Assembly: GCA_037893245.1 (NCBI GenBank)
Contig: JBAIAA010000435.1
Span: 310,001-374,000 of the forward strand
Direction of reading: 5' to 3'
Length of the DNA stretch: 64,000 nucleotides
Origin: Crossaster papposus
Lineage: Eukaryota > Echinodermata > Asteroidea > Velatida > Solasteridae
The translations under genes were made by a program, and so were the position numbers. The notes below the pieces were generated by a model. The model ran no database searches. It was not told the DNA's origin and saw only the letters and a program-made list of their open reading frames with translations. Below, one piece after another: positions 56,833-64,000 of this stretch. Numbering within the stretch: position 1 is the first letter of the stretch; every line of letters starts with the position of its first letter.

Positions 56833-58239
56833 AATCAATCCATTATATGATGTAAACCCGTGTGTATTGCGCCGGAGCTATTTCTTGTTTATACCTCCAT
56901 ACCTCTTAGGCCATTATGCGGTGTCGTCAACCGTTGCGCGTGCGCAGTTACTCCTAGGTTAGTGGTCTGTATAGTGCAGCTCAAGGATAAATATATAGCG
57001 TTGAAAGCATGATGCGCGTGTACTGCGTTTAAGCTTGGATGATGGTTTAAGCTATTTTCTGAAGTGGACACCAGCTAAGAAACTGTTTGCAGATTGCACT
57101 CTGACTTTCTTGTACATAGTATAGGCCTATACAATACAATTAAATACATTCATGAAAACGCTTTTTTTCTTCCCTTTTGTAATAGGAGTCATCAATCAAA
57201 ATTAAGCTATTTTTACTTGCTTTTTATACTAGTCAGCAACTCTGGATGTTTACCGGTAATAGTAGTATGAGATTCAGTAAATAAGCAAAATCATTATTTT
57301 CGTCTTGGTCACCAATTCTTTGTGAAATTATAACTGTATACAGCATTTCTTTCACGGAAATACTAATTTTCCTAAAACGTTTGCGCGATGCCAGTACTGA
57401 CGTGAACGGATTGCATTTCAGAAAATGTTCGTCAAAACCCAAAACAAGAAAGAAATTTAAAATAAAGCACTTTTGTCGAAAAATCCGTTAAAAAACTGTG
57501 AATCAAAATAGCCCATTTTTAAATACGGTCCCTCAAACCCTTTTGTGAACCCTCACTGGTTTTCATGTGGTCGGGCGGCCTTGGCAAACGGAATGAATTT
57601 GCTGTTCCTAAGCCGGCTTTCATTTTATGTGAGACGTAATCTCATTGGTTGCTCATTTTTATCAGAAAAATACCGCAATTATTTATAAATCTTTAACAAT
57701 CATATATATTCCAGCATCCGATGACCTGGCGATCACTCATATTTTGATCGTACCACAATAGCAGTGGGTACGTGCAAACGTTGATGTACATTCCCGCGAA
57801 GTTGAACTTTCCGTATACACTGCTATAGTTTAATGTTTTTTGTTTTTTTAATAGTTTCTGCCATTTGAATCTCAATGTTTAGAATCTCAATTTTTCCGAA
57901 ATTACAGAAAGTTCATTTCGGATACATTTATATATAGCTATCTTGTCACTGTTTATTCACCCATACCAGACAATGGTATCGCCCTGAGGTTTGGTAGTCG
58001 ACCTTGATCGACCGATACAAAAGACGTGGGTAAAATCTTTTATGAGGTGAAAGTTAGAAAACGTTTCCTTAGCGGCGGGATGGATACGTTGAAATTGATC
58101 TTCACTTTCTGTTATTTTTCACTCGGCACAAAACCAAGAATACCAAGTATCGGGAAAGTGCTTTTAAACAAAAGGAAGATATGATGCAGCTGTTGCTTAT
58201 ATGCAAAATTAAATTAAGACTGGTTAAAATGAACAACGA

Positions 58240-58440
58240 ATAATGCCATGGCCTATAGTGGTCTGGCATGCATGGCCAAGAATTCGTGGTCTGCGTAGTT
58301 CTTCAGGTTTGGGGTTCTAGCCTGGCCTGGGCTATGTAGAGGTATTATTGCTCATCCCAACCGTATTCATACTCTGAAGGGTTCAGATTATAATTTATTG
58401 TTTCAGTTTGAGGTGCTGGTTCTTCCACACTTTCCATTAA
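58240..58440 (+). mobile_element. tRNA-derived SINE
   Basis: ATGGCCTATAGTGGTCTGGC, GTAGTTCTTCAGG and GGGGTTCTAGCC (B-box-like), with a tail matching the 22540-22800 copy (GGTGCTGGTTCTTCCACAC). Confidence 0.6.
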
Positions 58441-59046
58441 AGAAAACATTTTTTTAACATTTCGCTATTACACCTAACAGTCTACAATCAACTGTTAACC
58501 TCTGATGAGATTTGTGAAATATTAATAGCAATAAATCATTCATTACTCTTCATGGCACCAAGGCCCAACCCATTACTTAGACATTGATTTACACCAGACC
58601 CGGTTCTTTTATTGTTCTTCCGATACACGATATACGAATGGTTTTATCAATATTTTACTGAATCTCATACTATATTAAACATCCGGAGTTGTTGTATATG
58701 AAAGCAAGTAAGAATAGCTTAATTTTGATTTCTGAGTCTTATTACGAAAAGGGAATGAAAAACAGCGTTTTCATAAATGAATTTAGTTGTATTGTAGGCC
58801 ATGCTTCCAAAGCTATATATTTCTCCTTGAGCTGCACTATACAGATCAAACCTTGGAGTGACTGCGCACGCGCAACGTACGGTTTACGACACCGCATAAT
58901 GGCTCAACAACACCACATAATTCGACAGGAGGTATAAACAAGAAATAGCTCCGGCGCAATACACACCGGTTTACATCATATAATGGATTGACGACGCCGC
59001 ATAATGGCTTGACGACCTCACATAATTCGGCAGTGGCTATATAAAG

Positions 59047-59731
59047 TGAATCTGCCAAACATTTACCACGCCAATTCCATGCTTTATTCAGATCCAGAAA
59101 CTGTTTATTCTCGCTCTCTTGTTTACTTGTATAGTTGATCATTTGCAGGCACAGGCATAAGCATAGATTGACTATAACAAATGGAAAATAAAATATGTTT
59201 TTGGCAATTATCCAGTGTTCGTGTAACTTCTCATTCAGTAAATATTCGCTCATTAGAATGCAGTAAATATATAAGCATGAGTTTACAAAACTGACCCAGC
59301 CCAGTATTATTACAACACTCGCACTAATTAATAGAATATTGGTGAATGGCTCAATAACCTGTTTATCTCCAAAACTGTATGCATGTGGCTCTCTAGATGT
59401 TTTGACATGCACAATTTCACATACATGTGTACATATAACTTTATGCAACCCATTTCTCTCCGACAATTATAACGTTACCAGACAATCCTTTAGGCTTACT
59501 ATCAACAATAATCATGCACTAATCACTACATAATCTCTATAATATGGTTAAGAACAAACTAATTTACCAACCGTTTAATAAACCTTGGCGGGATTGCTGT
59601 ATATTATAAAGGGGCAAAGAAATCACCAGCTAAAACGTTTTGCAGCCATGACGCTCTAAAAAGTGTACTACCGGTAATCTTGAACAGCGCCCTCACTTGG
59701 CAAAAGACGAAACCTAAATTTGGCCACAACA
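59047..59731 (-). mobile_element. 3' LTR of a BEL/Pao retrotransposon
   Basis: On the minus strand it begins TGTTGTGGCCAAATTTAGG after the purine-rich ATTAGAGGGCTGG and ends GGCAGATTCA (TG..CA termini, 685 bp). The right boundary coincides with an interruption of the foldback arm (CTATATAAAG|TGAATC against CTATATAAAGGGATAGC elsewhere). The 5' LTR is outside the window, so identity between LTRs could not be checked. Confidence 0.7.
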
Positions 59732-59862
59732 TACCAGCCCTCTAATTGTTTATCAACCAATGAACAATTACATAACACTTATTAACCAGGCCAAACCTTA
59801 ATAAATCGTTCAAACATGCAACACTTCATAACTACAATGAACATCTTTGTCTATAAAACTAA

Positions 59863-62800
59863 CTACTTCTCAGCACTGACTTCAACCAACAGGCACAACT
59901 TTGTCACAGGACGAACCAGAGTAGATGCTTTCGTCTTTAACCTGACACTCCTGACAAGTCCCTTCTTATCCTTCACAACTTCCAGTACTCTCCCCAGTGC
60001 CCATGAGTTTCTTGGAGTAGAATCCACCACCAATACAATATCTCCCACGGCCAGATTCCGTTTGGGGTGAGTCCACTTCTGCCTTTCTTGAAGTAGAGGC
60101 AGGTACTCCTTTGACCACCTCTTCCAAAAGAGGTCAGCAAGATACTGAACTTGCCGCCACTGCTTAACAGGATATTTATCACGATCGCTGAATAAACCAG
60201 GAGGAAGACTCTGGCTCGATCGTTGAAGCAGCAGGTGGTTCGGGGTAAGAACATCTAGATCACTTGGACTGTTAGGGCATTCTGTAAGCGGTCGATCATT
60301 CATGATAGCCTCCACTTCACACAACAAAGTCTGAAGAGCTTCATCACTCAGTTGGACGTTCTGCTCTCGCATCAGCGAGTATAGGATCTTCCTTACGCTT
60401 CTTATCAATCTTTCCCATATTCCTCCAAAATGCGATCCGGTTGGGGGATTGAACTGCCAGGATATGCCTTCCTGCAACAAGCTGTCGTGGATTCTCTGAT
60501 GATTCCAGGTCTTTATCGACTCTCGCATCTCACGCTCCGCACCAACAAAATTGGTGCCATTATCAGAGAGAATGCTCTTCACTGACCCACGACGGGCAAT
60601 GAATCTGCGAATAGCGTTGATGCAGGAATCTGTGTCAAGTGAATGTGCTAACTCCAAATGGACAGCTCGTGAAGTCAGGCAAGTAAATATGACCCCGTAT
60701 CTTTTCACAACACTTCTACCACGCTTCACCTCAAAGGGACCAAAATAATCCACTCCAACATGGCTGAACGGAGGCTCGTTTAACGCAAGTCGCTCCTGCG
60801 GCAAACTGGCCATTTTCTGCTGCTCAGCCGGGGCTTGATATCTCCTGCAAATGACACACCTCGAGACGATACCTTTGATGAGGGAAGGTGCCCCGATTAT
60901 CCAGTATTGCCGACGAAGCTCTGCTAGGATAGAATTCTTCCCCAAATGACCAACTGACTTGTGTACATGCTGAAGAATCAGGCTGGATACGAGTGAGTTT
61001 CTTGGCAGCAGTATCTGGTGCTTGGACTCGAATTCAAGATTCGCTCTTTCAATTCGACCACCAACACGTAGAAGGCCATCTACAAGCTTAGGATCAAGCT
61101 TTCTCAACGAAGAAGACTTCTTTACTGCCGAGAGTGGTGTTCCCTCTGACCTTTTGAGCAATTTGATTTCGTCTGCCCAATGTTTCTGCTGGACATAGTG
61201 CACCAAAGCCCTCTCAGCCGCCTGAAGGTTATCTGCATTAAGGAAACCTTCTCTGGTCTCTGACGCAGGAGTTTGCTTTACTCTGTCCTTGTTTGGCTGC
61301 TCTGACTCTTGCTTTGCCAAGTCTCGTTTCGACTGGTTGTGTGCAGCCACTCTATCTTGGAGATGCTTCATCCAAACCAGTATCCAGGCAACTCCTCGCC
61401 TTAGTCTTGTCCAATCAGAATAGTGCTCCAGAAGTCGGTCGACTGGATTGATGGGTGCCTCTGCTGTCATAAGCACAGTCTTCTTCACCTCAACATCATT
61501 ATCTGGTAGCTTGGTCAGATGTATGTCTTGCTGAGGCCATTTTGTTTCTGGCTGAGACAGGAATGCTGGACCCTCAAACCACATGGAGCATTGAAGAAAT
61601 ATATTCACTGACTGACCACGTGTTGCACAATCAGCAGGATTGGACTTGGTGTCCACGTACTTCCACTGATGCAAGCGAGTGGCATCTCTTATGACTGCAA
61701 TGCGGTTCGCAACGAAGGTCTGGAATCGGCAATTCTCATTTGCCAGGTACCGCAGTACCGTCTGGCTGTCTGTCCAGTAGTAGGTGCTGTGTATATCGCA
61801 GTCGAGCTCTTGGGCAAAAACTTTGCCAAGCTTAACTGCAATTGTCGCCGCTGTCAACTCCATACGCGGGATTGTGATCTTCTTCAAAGGGGCCACCCTT
61901 GCCTTGCCAGTCACCAGTGAACAGCTGATGTGCCCAGATTCATCAGAAAGCCGCAGATAGGCTGCCACACCGTAGCCCAAGTCGCTGGCATCTGCGAAGA
62001 TGTGAAGCTGACAGCTGACAACCTGGCCAAAACCCGAAGGTTTGTAGGATCTCCTGATCCTCAGCTGATCCAGGTCCTTTACCTCATTGAACCACTGATG
62101 CCAGATTCTAAGAGATTCTCCTTGGATCTTTTCATCCCATCCTATGTTTCGCCGACAAAGACTCTGTAGGAGAATCTTGGCTTTCAACACAAACGGAGCT
62201 GCTATGCCCAACGGATCATAAACTGAACTTGTGATAGACAGTATTCCTCGTCGGGTAGCAGGCTGTTCTGGCAACTTAACCTTGAACCCCAAGGTGTCTG
62301 ACTCAACAAACCAATACACCCCCAGAGCTCGCTCATTGGGAAGGCTTTGATTTTCTACTGACAACTCTCTTACGTCTTTCGCTCGCTCTTCTGGTGGCAC
62401 CGTCTGCAGAACCTGATAGCTATTCGACATCCACTTTGTCAGATGAAAGCCGCCATCTTTGCACAGAGCTGTGGTACTCTGAATCAGGTGAGTAGCTTCT
62501 TGTTCTGTACCAACAGAGACAAGGTAGTCATCAACATAGAAACTTTTCTTCATTACTTCACATGAAGCCTCTTCGTACCGATCACCATTGTCCTCCACAG
62601 TCTGGTTGAGGGCAAAGCTTGAGCAACTCGGCGATGACACAGCTCCAAAAGGGTGGACTCTCAAGCGATAGACGACTGGATGTTCCTCAAGATTTGCATT
62701 CGGCCACCAGAAGAATCGGAGGCAGTCGCGATCTTCTCTGGGTACTCGAACCTGGAAAAACATTGCCTCTATGTCTCCCATTACGGCTATCTCTTCTTGG

Positions 62801-64000
62801 CGGAATCTCAAGAGTACGCCTAGCAGACTGTTGGTGAGATCTGGTCCCTGAAGTAGAACGCTGTTCAGAGATGTACCCAAGTATACAGCAGCACAATCGA
62901 AGACCACTCTAATCTTCTTTGGCTTACGGGGATGATAGACAGCATGATGTGGAATATACCACACCCTGCCGTCAGCCCGATGTAGGTCTTCCTGTGGGAC
63001 TTGTTCAGCATAGCCTGCACTCATAATCTTTGACATAAACTCTTTGTAGTCACCGCTGAATTCACTGTCCCTCTGTAGTTTCCTCTTGAGGCTCTCAAGG
63101 CGCTTCAATGCCATAGACTTGTTTTCGGGTAGTTTCACATCAGCCGCTCTGAAAGGAAGACCAATGCAGTAGTGACCATCTCTGTGAGTGATTGACTTGC
63201 TCACCGATGCCAGGAATCTTATGTCTTCTTGCGAATTCTCTTTCTTGTCATCAATAAGCCTCTCAGGGAAGTCCATGTTGATGGTCTCTCTGACTAGTTT
63301 ATCCAGATGCCTCAGCTGATCAACTTCTACTATTGCTGTGACCTCAGCCTTGTTTACAGAGAAGCTACAGCTTACGTCACTCTGTACTTGATCTGCATCT
63401 CTTACTAAATTCCAAACCACCCAACCAAGCATGGTTCTTGCAGCATGAGGGCTACCTGCTGGACCAGTCTTCAGATCAAACGGTGTGTAGGCGTCTGCTA
63501 CATTGTTGCCAAGCAGGAGTCCGATGTCTGCATCTATTTCTGGCAAGTTGATGCTTCTGAGATGGTCCCACTTGGAAATGTCCTCTGTCTTTGGGATATG
63601 GTGCTGGGATACCGGAATTGTGCCTTTGGTGTATGTAGTCGGAAGGTCAACCTCATTCTTCAAGTCCAAGTCACTGACTTTAAGCCCATCGATGAGATAC
63701 GTCTTCATGGAGTAGGGGTTCCCCATGGTATCCAAAGTGATGGATTTACATGGACCACTTGCACCCAACTGTTGTGCTAAACTCTCACTGCAGAAGGTAA
63801 CAGTGCTTCCAGGATCCATGAATGCATATGTCTTAACAGCTTTGATGCCATCTCTCAATCTGACTTGAACTGGTACAACTGCCATGGTGCACTGACCCCT
63901 TTGGCCAGCCCTCGTATTACCACCTGCATGCTTCACAAAATTTGCACATTCACCCTTGCTTCCATCTGGACTAGGCCATGACTCGGGCTTGGGAATGGCT
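59863..64000 (-). CDS. BEL/Pao retrotransposon polyprotein, 5' end cut by the window
   Basis: A single open minus-strand frame from the window edge to the stop at 59863, over 1370 residues, no internal stop. Domains in order: a Cys/His remnant (GECANFVKHAGG) at the edge, aspartic protease (AFMDPGSTVTF), Pao-type reverse transcriptase (VFDCAAVYLG, MGDIEAMFFQV, SFYVDDYLVS), RNase H (HIFADASDLGYG, ATIAVKLG), an H2C2 integrase zinc domain (HKSVGHLGKNS..CVICRR), integrase core (VGVDYFGPFEV, ILSDNGTNFVGAE, FGGIWERLIRS) and a C-terminal DUF5641-like domain (VGDIVLVVD). It makes the proteins for reverse transcription and integration of the element. The gag part is not in the window. The intact frame suggests a young, possibly active copy. 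It lies directly upstream of its 3' LTR. Confidence 0.93.
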   Translation of the reverse strand, partial: AIPKPESWPSPDGSKGECANFVKHAGGNTRAGQRGQCTMAVVPVQVRLRDGIKAVKTYAFMDPGSTVTFCSESLAQQLGASGPCKSITLDTMGNPYSMKTYLIDGLKVSDLDLKNEVDLPTTYTKGTIPVSQHHIPKTEDISKWDHLRSINLPEIDADIGLLLGNNVADAYTPFDLKTGPAGSPHAARTMLGWVVWNLVRDADQVQSDVSCSFSVNKAEVTAIVEVDQLRHLDKLVRETINMDFPERLIDDKKENSQEDIRFLASVSKSITHRDGHYCIGLPFRAADVKLPENKSMALKRLESLKRKLQRDSEFSGDYKEFMSKIMSAGYAEQVPQEDLHRADGRVWYIPHHAVYHPRKPKKIRVVFDCAAVYLGTSLNSVLLQGPDLTNSLLGVLLRFRQEEIAVMGDIEAMFFQVRVPREDRDCLRFFWWPNANLEEHPVVYRLRVHPFGAVSSPSCSSFALNQTVEDNGDRYEEASCEVMKKSFYVDDYLVSVGTEQEATHLIQSTTALCKDGGFHLTKWMSNSYQVLQTVPPEERAKDVRELSVENQSLPNERALGVYWFVESDTLGFKVKLPEQPATRRGILSITSSVYDPLGIAAPFVLKAKILLQSLCRRNIGWDEKIQGESLRIWHQWFNEVKDLDQLRIRRSYKPSGFGQVVSCQLHIFADASDLGYGVAAYLRLSDESGHISCSLVTGKARVAPLKKITIPRMELTAATIAVKLGKVFAQELDCDIHSTYYWTDSQTVLRYLANENCRFQTFVANRIAVIRDATRLHQWKYVDTKSNPADCATRGQSVNIFLQCSMWFEGPAFLSQPETKWPQQDIHLTKLPDNDVEVKKTVLMTAEAPINPVDRLLEHYSDWTRLRRGVAWILVWMKHLQDRVAAHNQSKRDLAKQESEQPNKDRVKQTPASETREGFLNADNLQAAERALVHYVQQKHWADEIKLLKRSEGTPLSAVKKSSSLRKLDPKLVDGLLRVGGRIERANLEFESKHQILLPRNSLVSSLILQHVHKSVGHLGKNSILAELRRQYWIIGAPSLIKGIVSRCVICRRYQAPAEQQKMASLPQERLALNEPPFSHVGVDYFGPFEVKRGRSVVKRYGVIFTCLTSRAVHLELAHSLDTDSCINAIRRFIARRGSVKSILSDNGTNFVGAEREMRESIKTWNHQRIHDSLLQEGISWQFNPPTGSHFGGIWERLIRSVRKILYSLMREQNVQLSDEALQTLLCEVEAIMNDRPLTECPNSPSDLDVLTPNHLLLQRSSQSLPPGLFSDRDKYPVKQWRQVQYLADLFWKRWSKEYLPLLQERQKWTHPKRNLAVGDIVLVVDSTPRNSWALGRVLEVVKDKKGLVRSVRLKTKASTLVRPVTKLCLLVEVSAEK

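Larger units (their letters stand above)
52292..59046. mobile_element. foldback element 3, multiply interrupted
   Basis: It begins TATGGAACGCCAAACGTACC like element 1, followed by a ~60-unit 21-bp array, and contains the same arm and central sequences (57010-58120 matches 49430-50500 in inverse orientation; 58620-59046 is the inverted arm). It is interrupted by element 2 (53606-56249), a LINE 3' fragment (56356-56832), a SINE (58240-58440) and the BEL/Pao LTR at 59047. Its other end lies outside the window. Confidence 0.75.

Noticed and set aside
58846..59466. 206-codon minus-strand frame with hydrophobic segments, looking like a membrane protein
   Set aside because: It spans the BEL/Pao LTR and runs on into a foldback arm module, so it is a chance frame across a transposon junction.

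Overview
This is a eukaryotic, intron-rich, AT-biased and heavily transposon-loaded window. A conserved 10-exon gene with 1-2 kb introns, an NLR-type NACHT-LRR gene, and a mix of PIF/Harbinger, Mutator-like, Penelope-like, BEL/Pao, foldback and tRNA-SINE elements suggest an invertebrate deuterostome, most likely an echinoderm. The phylum is inferred from general character, not proven.

Layout. 1-3.1 kb: short TIR elements and a tRNA-derived SINE. 3.1-8.1 kb: a PIF/Harbinger element (3416-8005, TAA target duplication) inserted in a copy of a dispersed MITE (called MITE-A here). 8.2-8.8 kb: a tandem array of about 170 bp units carrying nuclear-receptor half-sites. 9.4-11.8 kb: a broken Penelope-like retroelement. 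12.76-13.95 kb: a 1.2 kb near-perfect palindrome. 14.1-16.1 kb: a Mutator-like element whose transposase frame has one TGA and is followed by three tandem histone-type 3' stem-loops. 17.3-30.2 kb: the one clear housekeeping gene, ANAPC2 (APC/C subunit 2), 10 coding exons on +, 794 aa predicted, with introns full of MITEs, minisatellites, SINEs and a hAT-like element. 36.0-41.4 kb: a NACHT-LRR (NLR) gene on -, with a start exon, two short paralogous phase-1 exons and one large NACHT-LRR exon, plus duplicated or decayed exon copies up to 43 kb. 46.9-59.0 kb: foldback elements sharing the terminus TATGGAACGCCAAA and carrying 21-bp arrays in their arms. 59.0-64.0 kb: the 3' part of a BEL/Pao LTR retrotransposon on -, whose LTR interrupts a foldback arm and whose 5' end lies outside the window.

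The two host genes act in different processes: ANAPC2 in ubiquitin ligation during the cell cycle, the NLR presumably in innate sensing. Nothing indicates they work together. The most unusual signals are the histone-type stem-loops behind a transposase, the foldback family with 21-bp arrays and precise 6-bp target duplications, the deep nesting of elements with readable empty sites, and the duplicated Asn/Gly/Ser-rich exons in front of the NACHT domain.

The long repetitive open frames between 25.6 and 56.3 kb are minisatellites whose unit length leaves frames open; they are annotated as repeats, not genes.
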